Both the position numbers and the translations under genes were made by a program. A DNA stretch of 48,134 bases from Bacteroidota bacterium (GTDB lineage: Bacteria; Bacteroidota; Bacteroidia; Chitinophagales; Chitinophagaceae): NCBI GenBank assembly GCA_023416995.1, contig JAEZGI010000031.1, positions 1-48,134 of the forward strand, in the 5' to 3' direction. The notes beneath the pieces were generated by a model. That model searched no databases. It was given only the letters and a program-made list of their open reading frames with translations, and was not told the DNA's origin. Shown here in pieces: positions 1 through 9,427 of the stretch (positions within the stretch are counted from its first letter, which is position 1; every line of letters starts with the position of its first letter).

Positions 1-272
1 GGATCAAACACCTTGCCCGCCCCCGAACTGTGACTGCGGATAAGGTTATACTGCAACTGGAGCGCGTTCTCAGCACTTACCTTGAACTGTGCCATGGGGC
101 CAAAACCAGTATTGATACCGTAAATCAGTTTATGATCCGAAAAACGACGAAGAAAAGCATGATTATCGGACAGGTTGGCCAAAATGGAATCGGCCACCCG
201 GACGGGTGTTTTGTCAAATACAATCTGGCTTATATCATTCAGGGAAAGATCTCTTCCTTCGATCACTAGCAT
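1..272 (-). CDS. Aromatic amino acid ammonia-lyase (HAL/PAL/TAL family), N-terminal part only
   Basis: The gene runs off the left edge; only the first about 90 residues are present. Reading the minus strand from ATG at 272 gives MLVIEGRDLSLNDIS, then YGINTGFGPMAQF and LQYNLIRSHSSGAG, which are the two conserved N-terminal blocks of the histidine/phenylalanine/tyrosine ammonia-lyase family. Members deaminate an aromatic amino acid without a cofactor other than the internal MIO group; the Ala-Ser-Gly triad that forms MIO would lie beyond base 1, so substrate cannot be read here. Because the gene sits downstream of an aryl-acid ligase and a holo-ACP synthase in the same direction, a tyrosine ammonia-lyase making 4-coumarate as a flexirubin/aryl-polyene starter is more likely than histidine catabolism (inference). 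The 184 bp between it and the ligase hold no other gene that I can see. Confidence 0.85.
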   Translation of the reverse strand, partial: MLVIEGRDLSLNDISQIVFDKTPVRVADSILANLSDNHAFLRRFSDHKLIYGINTGFGPMAQFKVSAENALQLQYNLIRSHSSGAGKVFD

Positions 273-456
273 ACCGGTACTGGTTTATTTCAATGGGTTG
301 ATGGTACTCTTTTAAAAAACATGCAAAAGTAAACGAAAGAAGTCAGATTGACCAACGCATGCTGATGAACTGTAAGGGAATATAATTATATATGACAAAA
401 ATCAAGTTTGAATTGAATAACAGATTTTTATCCTATGACAAATTACCCACAGCCAA

Positions 457-1752
457 TCAGCGACGGTCTATGAACCGGATCAGTTTCCGAACAGTTTCAG
501 GAGTTTGCATCTTTTGAAGTTCAGCTGCTACCGTGTATTTGACATGTGGACTTACCCTTAACCTGGCCTGTAGATATGCCCTGATCTTTCTGTCGGTTTC
601 TTCACTGGTGTTTACAGGCAGCAGGTGAAGCAAAACCTCATCCATACCAATATCATTTGAATAAACCTCCACTACATAATCAACGATTTCTTCCATTTCA
701 TTCAGCAGGTCGAATAACGCAGGCGGATATAGCGTGGTACCCTTGTATTTGATCATTTGTTTTTTTCTGCCCATAACCGGCGAAAGCCGCATACCTGAGC
801 GACCACAGGGACAGGGATCATCGTAATACATACAAATATCACCTGTTTTATACCGGATCAAAGGCATCCCTTCAATACCCAGGGTGGTAATCGTTACTTC
901 TCCCGCCTCACCTGGCTTTACCTGTTGGTTCTGATCATCCAACACCTCAACAATCATCAGTTCCGGATGATAATGACCGCCCCTGCCATGACCACATTCC
1001 GTAAAGGCAGTCTGCATTTCGGTGGAAGCATAAGTAGAATAAAGATGAATGTTCCATTCTTCCGTTATCTTTCTACCAAGAATATTCAAAGAGAAGTCGT
1101 TGTTCCTGATGTTTTCGCCGATACAAACCGCTTTTTTGACCGAAGTATTATTGATATCTATCTTATGTTCTTTTGCGAACTGGATCAGCTTAACTATAAA
1201 CGAAGGCACGGCTACGATAGCGGTTGGCCTGAGCCGCTGTATGGTTTCCCATTGCATGGAGGGCACACCCGGTCCTACCCGGATAATACCCGCACCCATC
1301 TTCCGGATTCCGGAATAGTATGCAATGCCAGCCATAAACTGTCGGTCAAGCGTCAGCATCAGCTGATAAATGTCACCTGGCGAGCCATCGGCACATAAAA
1401 AAGATAAGTACTCATTAAAAGCCAGTCTTTGCAGATCGCTTTCTGTTAACCCGATGGTAACCGGTTTACCAAGAGTACCCGAAGTGGAACTGAACTCAAC
1501 GATCTTGCTGCGCGGCACACAGAGAAATTTATCGTTGAATTGCTGCAGATCTTCTTTTGTGGTTGGGGGTATCATTGCAAGCTGATCAATAGTCTTTATT
1601 GCAGAGATATCGAAACCCCAATCTTTGAACCGGTTTTGATAAAACGGAGATTGCCGGTTCACATAACTTAGAATTTCCTGTAACCGTTTTTCCTGCATCA
1701 GTCTTGTTGATTCTTTCGACTGATAGGCAGCGCCTGGTGAATACATAAGCAA
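457..1752 (-). CDS. PaaK-like AMP-forming aryl acid:CoA/ACP ligase
   Basis: A 431-residue adenylate-forming enzyme of the phenylacetate-CoA ligase (PaaK) type. Visible family marks are the Ser/Thr/Gly-rich nucleotide loop SSTSGTLGKPV near residue 90, YSTYASTEM near 240, the ATP-ribose block RYKTGD near 300 and a cysteine cluster CPCGRSG just after it; the length is normal for PaaK relatives. It would activate an aromatic acid as acyl-AMP and pass it to CoA or an acyl carrier protein. It lies 15 bp behind the holo-ACP synthase and ahead of the ammonia-lyase, all on the minus strand, so activation of a coumarate-type starter unit for flexirubin/aryl polyene synthesis is the best guess. Met1 and Met3 are both possible starts. 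The family is sure; the substrate is inferred from context. Confidence 0.85.
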   Translation of the reverse strand: MLMYSPGAAYQSKESTRLMQEKRLQEILSYVNRQSPFYQNRFKDWGFDISAIKTIDQLAMIPPTTKEDLQQFNDKFLCVPRSKIVEFSSTSGTLGKPVTIGLTESDLQRLAFNEYLSFLCADGSPGDIYQLMLTLDRQFMAGIAYYSGIRKMGAGIIRVGPGVPSMQWETIQRLRPTAIVAVPSFIVKLIQFAKEHKIDINNTSVKKAVCIGENIRNNDFSLNILGRKITEEWNIHLYSTYASTEMQTAFTECGHGRGGHYHPELMIVEVLDDQNQQVKPGEAGEVTITTLGIEGMPLIRYKTGDICMYYDDPCPCGRSGMRLSPVMGRKKQMIKYKGTTLYPPALFDLLNEMEEIVDYVVEVYSNDIGMDEVLLHLLPVNTSEETDRKIRAYLQARLRVSPHVKYTVAAELQKMQTPETVRKLIRFIDRR

Positions 1753-1767
1753 ATTAATAAGAGGCTG

Positions 1768-2136
1768 TTATTCCACTACAACCACAGCGGATGCGATGGA
1801 TTTAAGGTGCGACAAAGAAACATGTATCTTTTGGATATTCATAACAGAAAGTGTTCTTGCCGTTTCACCGAGCAAAAACAAAAGGGGTTCACCTTCGGCC
1901 CCGTGCCTGATCTCAACTTCATTAAAAGCGGTACCATTTTTCCAGCCAGTGCCGATCGCTTTAAAAAAAGCTTCCTTTGCCGCGAATCGTGCCGCATAGT
2001 GTTCCGCTTTGTTCGCACGGGGCTCACAATATTGAATTTCATAATCGCTGAATACCATTTCCCGAAAACCAGAATTCTTTCCGATTTTTTCGGCGACGCG
2101 CTCAACTTCTATCATGTCTATGCCGATACCTTTCAT
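1768..2136 (-). CDS. acpS: Holo-[acyl-carrier-protein] synthase, AcpS type
   Basis: A 122-residue 4'-phosphopantetheinyl transferase of the small AcpS class. The N-terminal block GIGIDMIEVER carries the metal-binding aspartate, and RFAAKEAFFKAIG carries the second conserved acidic/lysine motif; the C-terminal strand HVSLSHLKSIASAVVVVE matches the usual end of the family. It transfers phosphopantetheine from CoA to a serine on acyl carrier proteins. The position at the head of the minus-strand set with the aryl ligase and ammonia-lyase suggests a copy dedicated to the carrier proteins of the pigment pathway, though it could also be the housekeeping enzyme, because I cannot see whether the genome has a second copy. 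The gene is divergent from the C45 gene at 2300. Confidence 0.9.
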   Translation of the reverse strand: MKGIGIDMIEVERVAEKIGKNSGFREMVFSDYEIQYCEPRANKAEHYAARFAAKEAFFKAIGTGWKNGTAFNEVEIRHGAEGEPLLFLLGETARTLSVMNIQKIHVSLSHLKSIASAVVVVE

Positions 2137-2235
2137 AAATTGCTATAGTAGTCACACCTTTTAGCTTGCGCAAGTTAAATATTCCGTTTTGAAACGGATC
2201 GCTGTTGTTAAAGTTCCTGCGACATGAGCCGATGA

Positions 2236-2266
2236 TTTGAATACTGCGGCTGAAACAGTAAATTTG
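2236..2266 (+). promoter_or_regulatory. Bacteroidota-type promoter for the C45 gene
   Basis: TTTG at 2236-2239 and TAAATTTG at 2259-2266 are separated by 19 bp. This matches the Bacteroidota housekeeping pattern of TTTG at -33 and TAnnTTTG at -7. Transcription would begin near 2273, giving a leader of about 25 nt before ATG at 2300. The call rests on pattern match only. Confidence 0.55.
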
Positions 2267-2299
2267 CTTTCGCCCATGGCGATCTGTTAACGAAGAAAA

Positions 2300-3991
2300 A
2301 TGAGTACACTGCCGGTTAGGAAACCCCGATCGCCCCTTAAAAAGCTGCTGCGCGTTTTTGGTTATATATTTGCCTTCCTGTTATTGTTATTAGTCAGTCT
2401 TATTATATACCTGGTCATCGTTTCCAAAGTCGATCCCCCTGAAATCGCAGACAAAAGCAGCCTGCAATGGCAACGCAAGGATCTGGGAAACGGCATGTAC
2501 ACCCTGAACAACAGTTGGCTGCGCAAAAGCAAATCCGGCCTGTATGAATTGTATGTTGAGGGGCAACCATTCGAAATGGGTGTTGTAAACGGCAAACTTA
2601 CACATGAGCTGGTAGTAAGACAGGAAGATGCTTTTACAGAACAGATCGCGAAAATGATTCCTTCCAAATTTTACCAGCAGTTCCTGAAATATGTAATTGG
2701 CTGGTTCAACCGCAAACTGGATCAGAATGTTTCGGAAGAATACAAGGAAGAGATTTATGGTATCTCGCAGTCTGCCGCAGACGGCTACGAATATATTGGT
2801 TCAAAATATCAGCGTATACTTAACTACCATGCAGCCCATGATATTGGCCATGCCCTGCAGAGCATGGCACTTGTAGGATGTACATCCTTCGGAACCTGGA
2901 ACCAGTTATCAGAAGATAGTTCCATGATCATTGGTCGCAATTTTGACTTTTATGTCGGTGATAAATTTGCAGAAGATAAGATTGTCGCCTTTTTCTCTCC
3001 CGCCGATGGTAATAAATTCATGACCGTTACCTGGGGAGGTTTTGTCGGAGCCGTATCGGGCATGAACGACAAAGGGCTCACTGTAACGATCAATGCTGCG
3101 AAAACCGATCTGCCAACTGGTTCTGCAACACCGGTTTCACTGGTTGCCCGTGAAATATTGCAGTATGCAAAAAATATCCGGGAAGCGATTGAGATTGCCC
3201 GCAACAGGAAAATGTTTGTGTCTGAGTCTTTTTTGATTGGGTCTGCTATTGACAATAAGGCTATCGTCATTGAAAAAACTCCAGACGCGCTCAGCATCTA
3301 TGATCCGAATAAAAACTACATTGTTTGTGCCAATCATTTTCAAAGCGAAGGATTAGGCAAGCTTGAATCCAATGAACAACAGATCCGTGAAAGCGCTTCA
3401 CCCTACAGGTACAAACGCCTAATGCAACTGTTGGATTCAAATGGCACCAATACGGTCCGGAAAACGGTTAACATACTTCGTGACCGCAAGGGACTTAACA
3501 ATGCAGATATAGGCATGGGTAATGAAAAAGCGATCAATCAGTTAATAGCGCATCATGCTGTGGTATTCGAACCCAAAAAACTACTTGTCTGGGTAAGTGC
3601 ATCGCCCTGGCAACTAGGTGAGTTCGTTGCCTATGATCTCAACAAAGTTTTTAAACTCGCTGGCAAAACTAATAATGATGAGATCACTGAAGAAGCGCTG
3701 AAAATTCCACCGGACTCTTTTCTTACTTCAACTGCTTTCAAAAACTTTGAACGATTCAGGAACTATAAACAACTTGTGGCTGCCGACGGTATTGTAAACA
3801 CTGATAGCCTGATCGCATCAAATCCTAACTATTACCATAGTTATGTTATGGCCGGCGATTATGCCTATAAACATGGCAGATATGCCGAAGCGCACAAATA
3901 TTACAAAGACGCGCTTACTAAAGTAATAGCAACAAAGGCTGAAGAGGATCATATCCGTAGCCAGCTGAAAAAAATAGCCGAAAAACGTTAA
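2300..3991 (+). CDS. Membrane-anchored C45-family (acyl-CoA:6-APA acyltransferase-like) Ntn hydrolase with C-terminal TPR
   Basis: A 563-residue protein. A strong membrane segment lies at about residues 18-42, so the bulk of the protein is probably outside the cytoplasmic membrane. The central part resembles the self-cleaving acyl-CoA:6-aminopenicillanate acyltransferase/choloylglycine hydrolase fold: Cys194 in LVGCTSFGTW is the likely N-terminal nucleophile released by autoproteolysis, followed by IIGRNFDF and WGGFVGAVSGMNDKGLTV, a usual pattern in this superfamily. Residues about 508-560 look like one tetratricopeptide unit (YAYKHGRYAEAHKYYKDAL). Related proteins are recurrent in flexirubin clusters, where a role in transferring or releasing the acyl product is assumed but not shown. 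It is the only plus-strand gene in this part, with its own promoter, and it ends 12 bp from the convergent FAD oxidoreductase gene. Substrate unknown. Confidence 0.75.
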   Translation: MSTLPVRKPRSPLKKLLRVFGYIFAFLLLLLVSLIIYLVIVSKVDPPEIADKSSLQWQRKDLGNGMYTLNNSWLRKSKSGLYELYVEGQPFEMGVVNGKLTHELVVRQEDAFTEQIAKMIPSKFYQQFLKYVIGWFNRKLDQNVSEEYKEEIYGISQSAADGYEYIGSKYQRILNYHAAHDIGHALQSMALVGCTSFGTWNQLSEDSSMIIGRNFDFYVGDKFAEDKIVAFFSPADGNKFMTVTWGGFVGAVSGMNDKGLTVTINAAKTDLPTGSATPVSLVAREILQYAKNIREAIEIARNRKMFVSESFLIGSAIDNKAIVIEKTPDALSIYDPNKNYIVCANHFQSEGLGKLESNEQQIRESASPYRYKRLMQLLDSNGTNTVRKTVNILRDRKGLNNADIGMGNEKAINQLIAHHAVVFEPKKLLVWVSASPWQLGEFVAYDLNKVFKLAGKTNNDEITEEALKIPPDSFLTSTAFKNFERFRNYKQLVAADGIVNTDSLIASNPNYYHSYVMAGDYAYKHGRYAEAHKYYKDALTKVIATKAEEDHIRSQLKKIAEKR

Positions 3992-4003
3992 GGCAATAAT
4001 CGT

Positions 4004-5512
4004 TTAAGCGTTCCGGATCCGGTCTACAAGATCTTCGCGGCCGGTTATGGAGATTGAAGTAGCAAGTGCACTTAATGCGGCACCAAGAATTCCGTGCATA
4101 TTCATGTTTTGCCCTGTAAGATAAAGATTGGGCACTTTTGTACGCGGCGAGATCATCGTACGCATGGGATCACGGAAATCACGCACAATGCCATACATAC
4201 TGCCATCATCATTTCCGATATAGTCCCGATATGAGAGCGGTGTAGAGGTGTAATAACTTTCTATACAATTACGCAGACCAGGAAATTTTTCCTCTACCAC
4301 ATCGAGCAATTTTTCAGCACGTGCCTTTTTGAAAGCTTCATAGTCTGTGCCGCGACTTTTCTCATAAGAAACCGTGTTAAAGGTTCCGGCCCAGTCTTTC
4401 ATCTCCTCGAAACGCATATAAGTAAGCAAGCTTAACGACCGCGCAAACTGTTTGTCTTCCTGGGGAGGCATAAATGCGCCATAAACCAACGGCCACTCCT
4501 CTGGTTTGTAATCAGGCCCGTGCCATATTGTACCTTCTTTGTGATAATAATAATTACAGTCAAAAACCGGGAAACAACCCGGTTTCAGTATCAGGTCGAG
4601 GGTAAACGATGAGACCGAATTCTCGAGATTGCTGATGCGCTTTCTGAAACTGTTACGGATCTGGGAAGAAGCAGTAAGTTCCAATGTTTTTGCCGGGTGG
4701 ATATTTGAGACAAATATATCCGCCTCCAACTTTGAACCGTCCTGCAATTCGGCATACCTGATAAGGCCATCAATTTCAATAAGACTTTTCACCTCCGAAT
4801 GAATACGTACTGTTCCGCCACGCGCATGCAGGTTTCGGGAAAGCAGTTTGGCGATCTGTGATCCTCCGTTTACACATTTCCAGGTACTTTCAATATAGCT
4901 GTTAAGAATAAGCGCATGAACATAAAACGGCGTCTTGTCTGCCTGGCCCGCATACAGCATATTATTACCGGCAAGCACCGCCTGTAAGGTTTTGTTGTCT
5001 GTTATACTTTCCAGGAAAGTTTTTGTATCAAGCTCCATGGTTTCGGCCTTATCCTGGAAAGTTCCGCCACTTTTAAGATTATACAAACCAAACCGGCTAC
5101 AGATATCTTTTATCTTATCGCAATAAGCATGCAATGCTGCTGATTCATCGGGAAAGTCTTCAAGCAGCGTATTGATAAAATTATCGTACCCCTGCGCCAT
5201 CCGAAACTCCCTGTCATCGCCGCTGATTATTATTTTATCAAATACACCTTCTACCCTTTTCAACTTCAGCTTATCCATTATACCGACGTATTTGAATACC
5301 TGGTGCAAATTTTCACCTTCTCCCAATCCGCCGATATAATGTACACCGGTATCAAAAATTACCCTTTTTCGTACATAGACCTGTAAGGCTCCGCCTATCT
5401 GTTTGTTTTTTTCAAGCACACAAACTTTGAGGCCCTCCAATGCAAGAAAATTTGCGGTGATCAGCCCACCCACACCACTGCCAATAACTATTACATCAAA
5501 TTTGTTGTTCAT
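4004..5512 (-). CDS. CrtI/phytoene-desaturase-like FAD-dependent oxidoreductase
   Basis: A 502-residue flavoprotein. The N-terminal dinucleotide fold is clear: VIVIGSGVGGLITANFLA with Gly11, Gly13 and Gly16, then VCVLEKNKQIGG, where the glutamate binds the FAD ribose. The C-terminal FAD block PNLYLTGQNMNMHGILGAA near residue 470 is that of the phytoene desaturase / retinol saturase family, and the length fits. In a flexirubin/aryl polyene setting such an enzyme could desaturate or reduce the polyene chain (inference). Its start codon at 5512 lies 17 bp inside the end of the upstream fusion gene, so the two are almost certainly co-translated. Confidence 0.8.
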   Translation of the reverse strand: MNNKFDVIVIGSGVGGLITANFLALEGLKVCVLEKNKQIGGALQVYVRKRVIFDTGVHYIGGLGEGENLHQVFKYVGIMDKLKLKRVEGVFDKIIISGDDREFRMAQGYDNFINTLLEDFPDESAALHAYCDKIKDICSRFGLYNLKSGGTFQDKAETMELDTKTFLESITDNKTLQAVLAGNNMLYAGQADKTPFYVHALILNSYIESTWKCVNGGSQIAKLLSRNLHARGGTVRIHSEVKSLIEIDGLIRYAELQDGSKLEADIFVSNIHPAKTLELTASSQIRNSFRKRISNLENSVSSFTLDLILKPGCFPVFDCNYYYHKEGTIWHGPDYKPEEWPLVYGAFMPPQEDKQFARSLSLLTYMRFEEMKDWAGTFNTVSYEKSRGTDYEAFKKARAEKLLDVVEEKFPGLRNCIESYYTSTPLSYRDYIGNDDGSMYGIVRDFRDPMRTMISPRTKVPNLYLTGQNMNMHGILGAALSALATSISITGREDLVDRIRNA

Positions 5513-8500
5513 TATTAACTGTATTACTATCAGAAGAACCTGGCCTTTTCAATACAAACACCACATTTGATGTGAACTTTGTCTGATCAATCTCTTTACA
5601 ATCAAAGCCATTTGCGCTCGCAAGGTTTCGTATAAAGCTGCCTGATAAAAATGATAATTCTTTCCCGGCAGTTTTGTTGAATTTAATCAATCGGGTAGAA
5701 AAGAACTCGGTTAACCGGGTGCCACGATGCCTTTCCTCAAGGTCCTTGTTGCCATCCCGGATGATCACTACCCCCCCGGGCACAACATGACGGCAGCACT
5801 TATTGATGAGTTGTTCCTGTTCTTCCGGCTGGAGATAATGCAACATATCGGCGAGAATAATTGCATCATACTGGCCGAATTCAAACTCCATTGCATTCGT
5901 TGCATAAAAATCAAGCTGATCATTTCTTAAATAACAATGTGCTGCGGTTTCAATTTTTTCTTCATCATAATCAATTCCGGTTATTCTGCGTTCCTGTGAC
6001 ACAAAATGCAGCATGTAAGCCATAAAGCCATAACCACAACCTATATCCAGCACCCTGGCCTTTCGCGGCACTAGTTTGTCAAACATGGTGTAATTCTCTT
6101 CGAGCCTGGTCTTAATTCGCATATACCATTCCAGCACCGGACCTTTATACAGGTAATTTGAGATCAGCTGTCCACGGAAATATGCTGGTGTTTCTGTTTT
6201 GCTCTTGAGCGCTTCATAATGTTTCCTTATATGTTTGCCAACAAATTTTGCCTGCTCAACATAACCGTCACCAAAAGCCGTATCACCGTGTTTGATCCTT
6301 GGCAGGTACTCAATAGTAGTGGGGGTGTTTTTTAATAAAAGATCGCCTTTGGTGAGGGTCATGCCTGTTCCATGAATAACCATGGGTTGAATATCAAGCT
6401 TCAGTTTTTCTGCGAGAAAAAACGCCCCTTTATGAAACCTTGTGATCACACCATCCGGTCTCCTGGTTCCCTCCGGAAACACAACAATTGAATAACCTTC
6501 GGCCACACGGTCCTGCAGCATTTCCACGCTCTCTTCCCCGCCCATCGTAACCGGGTAATAACCCGCCATCTTTACCACCGCTCCAAGCAATGGAGCATCA
6601 TACACATCCTGTTTTACAAACATGATCATTTTTGGATGCAGCATGATCAGCTCAAGGATGTCGAGAAACGACTGATGATTCGCAACCATCACAACCGGGA
6701 TTTTGAGATCTTCCTTTGCGGGGTTGATGATTCGCTTCCTGAAATTGAACATGCAATACACAATCGATCTTATAAATAACATCAACAACGCATGATAGGC
6801 GAATCTTGATTGTTTTTTAAAGAAGGGATTCAGCTTTACAAGTATTAATCCGATGATAATGGTTACCACGCTACCAACAATAAAATACACAAAAGCAAAA
6901 ACTGAGATCAGCAGTGAAAAGAATGTCCAGGGAGCAAAATTCTTTTGAACACGCCGGGTTATCAGGAACCGAAACAAAAAGGGAATCATCACCTGCGATA
7001 TAAGCGCCACGCTTGCGATGCCAATGATTGAAACCAGAGCGATGGAACGCAAAGCAGGATGTTGAGCAAAGATCAATACTCCGAGACCTGCTATAGTAGT
7101 GATTGCAGACAGTACGATGGAAGATTTGAAAGACGATAGATTTTTTTTTCCGGTTTTGTATTCCTGGACCAGCCCATCCATGATAAACAAACTGTAATCA
7201 TCACCCAATCCAAAAATCAGTGCAGATATGATGATGTTAATGATGTTGAAGGTGATGCCAAAAAAACCCATCAGACCCAATATCCATGTCCAGGTGATCA
7301 TCATGGGAATAAAGGCGACAAGCGCAAGTTCAATGCGGCCATATGTAACCAGCAAAACAAAAAACACCAGAAAGGCACTCATCCAGGCGATCTTATTAAA
7401 ATCGTCGTTGATGATCTGCACAAATCTGCCGGTAAGATATTGCTTATCCAATACCGTAACCTCTTTGCTGTCGCCGTATATTTGATACAACGCATTTTTA
7501 TTTTCTGCAGGCACCTTTGCAAGGGTAACAACAGTTACACGGCCATCTCTTTCCGTTATAAAATCATCCAGAAATGATTTTCGGAAAGTATGCAAACTCG
7601 TACTATCCAAAACCTGGTATTCGCGGTTTAAAAGCTCATTGAACTGGTCAAAAGCCTGGGGCCGAAACTTTAAGTCAGCACCTGCCGCAGCCAGGTCGCG
7701 CATAAGTTTCTGTTTTTTATCTGTCGTCCAGTAATTCTTCCATCTTTCTATTTTTTCTTTCTGCAACGAATCAGATAATATCAGCGAAGAAACACCGGAG
7801 TAATTAGTAATAGTTCCGCGTTGTTTTAAATCACGCATTTCTTCACTTAGTCGTTCGTTTTTTTCAAGCGCCTCATTAAGATCAGCGCCTTCTGTTACCA
7901 GGTAAACAGACTGCACCGTGTAAGCATTGACTTTATTTAATTTTTGCTCAGCACTCCTTAATTCATCTGACATGTAGTTCATCCGTAACATATCTGATTC
8001 AAAACGCACTTTATGCATATTGAATCCAAAGAAAATAGTCAGTGCGATGATGCCGATAATAACAGGAGTGTTTCGTTCGGGACGATAATCGGCGAGCCTG
8101 TCGATCCATGTCGGTTTAACCGCGACCGACCGCACGCCTTTACCAATGAACTGCGGCAGAAATACAAGACTGCAAACCGATGCTCCGATCAGGCTGAAGG
8201 CCGCAAACAACCCGAGGTCACGCAGCATTTCGGATTCTACAAACTGCAGACATAAAAATCCCCCTATAGTGGTAATGCTGCCAATGGTGAGCGGCATGAC
8301 AAGATCAGAAAGCACCTTCGACATATCCGGGTTATGCCGGAAATGATTAAACACATGCAATGAATAATTTACTGCTATTCCAAGTACTATACTGCCGGTA
8401 CCGAGTGCAATCACAGAAATTTTGCCCTGCACAAAATAGATCATCGCCAATGAAAAAGCGACACCATAAATCACAGGGATCAGGATTATAAATGGCGCAC

Positions 8501-9380
8501 GTTTCTTTCTGAAATACAGACCGAGGAAAAATATGATAAACAGTACCGTAAATCCCTGGGTGTAAATTGAGTCACGTCTTAATTGCAAAGCATTCCCGAC
8601 CGATACCGCCGCAGCTCCGAAATAAGATGATTCAACAGTGTTGAAAACCGTGGACAGGCTATCTGTGATGCGATCGATCCCTTCAAGCATTTCGGAATTT
8701 TTCCCTGTGTTGCCTGGCGGAAATCCGGGTGTTATAAAAATCAGGAGATGACGATAATCCCGACTCATTACATAGCTGTCATACAACTCAAAGTTTCCGT
8801 CGTACTGAAGTCCCTGCATCTTTGCCAGTCCAAGATTACCAATACCTACAGGGTCGCGGCTTATCAGGGTCTTTAACGCGATGCCAGCCGGAGATGTAAG
8901 CGTACGCAGATTATTAGCAAGCGTTGCACGAAGACGCTCCGGTTGTATGAGCGTATCTATTTTATCATAATCAGTTTCATCAAGATATAATGGAAGGTGC
9001 TCGCTGACGGCGTCAATCAGCTGGATAGTTTTTTCATCGTCAACCTTATCCTGCAGGCTGCCTATATACTCACCCAGTTGCGCACGTACGGCATCACTGA
9101 AAGCACCGGCATATAAAACCAGTGAATCAGGATTGCCTTCACTTGTTGTGTCTTTCATCGACACGGTTACTACCAGGCGGTCAGCAAATTTTGAATTATT
9201 GAAAACACGCGTTAGCTTTTCTACTTTTTCATCAGCCGGTAAGATCCGGCTTATGTCTTCTTCAAATTTAACCCGCAACGCAAAGTTTACTGTAACGGCA
9301 AGAGAAATGAAAAACACGCTGTAAAAGATCAGCGGGTTCTTTGAGAAATAGCGGTATAAATTTGAGAAGATATGATGCAT
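5496..9380 (-). CDS. Trifunctional MMPL/RND exporter - lysophospholipid acyltransferase - SAM methyltransferase fusion
   Basis: A 1294-residue three-domain protein. Residues about 1-860 are an MMPL/RND-type transporter with two repeated membrane halves: each half has a large periplasmic loop and a bundle of helices (first near 275-430, second near 690-840; signature ALGTGSIVLGIAVNYSLHVF and ALIFGLGDDYSLFIMDG). Residues about 890-1060 are a PlsC-type acyltransferase with the catalytic NHQSFLD box and the VVFPEGTRR box. Residues about 1105-1250 are a class I methyltransferase with RVLDIGCGYGF and GIDYDEEKIE. This arrangement is known in flexirubin clusters and is thought to acylate, methylate and export the pigment precursor or its lipid. 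Acyl chain and methyl acceptor cannot be told from sequence. No frameshift separates the domains. The stop overlaps the downstream oxidoreductase gene by 17 bp. Confidence 0.9.
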   Translation of the reverse strand: MHHIFSNLYRYFSKNPLIFYSVFFISLAVTVNFALRVKFEEDISRILPADEKVEKLTRVFNNSKFADRLVVTVSMKDTTSEGNPDSLVLYAGAFSDAVRAQLGEYIGSLQDKVDDEKTIQLIDAVSEHLPLYLDETDYDKIDTLIQPERLRATLANNLRTLTSPAGIALKTLISRDPVGIGNLGLAKMQGLQYDGNFELYDSYVMSRDYRHLLIFITPGFPPGNTGKNSEMLEGIDRITDSLSTVFNTVESSYFGAAAVSVGNALQLRRDSIYTQGFTVLFIIFFLGLYFRKKRAPFIILIPVIYGVAFSLAMIYFVQGKISVIALGTGSIVLGIAVNYSLHVFNHFRHNPDMSKVLSDLVMPLTIGSITTIGGFLCLQFVESEMLRDLGLFAAFSLIGASVCSLVFLPQFIGKGVRSVAVKPTWIDRLADYRPERNTPVIIGIIALTIFFGFNMHKVRFESDMLRMNYMSDELRSAEQKLNKVNAYTVQSVYLVTEGADLNEALEKNERLSEEMRDLKQRGTITNYSGVSSLILSDSLQKEKIERWKNYWTTDKKQKLMRDLAAAGADLKFRPQAFDQFNELLNREYQVLDSTSLHTFRKSFLDDFITERDGRVTVVTLAKVPAENKNALYQIYGDSKEVTVLDKQYLTGRFVQIINDDFNKIAWMSAFLVFFVLLVTYGRIELALVAFIPMMITWTWILGLMGFFGITFNIINIIISALIFGLGDDYSLFIMDGLVQEYKTGKKNLSSFKSSIVLSAITTIAGLGVLIFAQHPALRSIALVSIIGIASVALISQVMIPFLFRFLITRRVQKNFAPWTFFSLLISVFAFVYFIVGSVVTIIIGLILVKLNPFFKKQSRFAYHALLMLFIRSIVYCMFNFRKRIINPAKEDLKIPVVMVANHQSFLDILELIMLHPKMIMFVKQDVYDAPLLGAVVKMAGYYPVTMGGEESVEMLQDRVAEGYSIVVFPEGTRRPDGVITRFHKGAFFLAEKLKLDIQPMVIHGTGMTLTKGDLLLKNTPTTIEYLPRIKHGDTAFGDGYVEQAKFVGKHIRKHYEALKSKTETPAYFRGQLISNYLYKGPVLEWYMRIKTRLEENYTMFDKLVPRKARVLDIGCGYGFMAYMLHFVSQERRITGIDYDEEKIETAAHCYLRNDQLDFYATNAMEFEFGQYDAIILADMLHYLQPEEQEQLINKCCRHVVPGGVVIIRDGNKDLEERHRGTRLTEFFSTRLIKFNKTAGKELSFLSGSFIRNLASANGFDCKEIDQTKFTSNVVFVLKRPGSSDSNTVNNEQQI

Positions 9381-9427
9381 TTAAAAAAGATCTTTGACGC
9401 TTCCTTCTACTATTAAGTATGCGTTGA

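Noticed and set aside
30..269. 79-codon plus-strand open frame at the left edge
   Set aside because: It is antisense to the ammonia-lyase N-terminus, whose conserved motifs are clear on the minus strand.
2182..2195. Palindrome CCGTTT-TG-AAACGG in the acpS/C45 divergent region
   Set aside because: Short and without a U-rich tail or second copy; could be an operator but cannot be supported.
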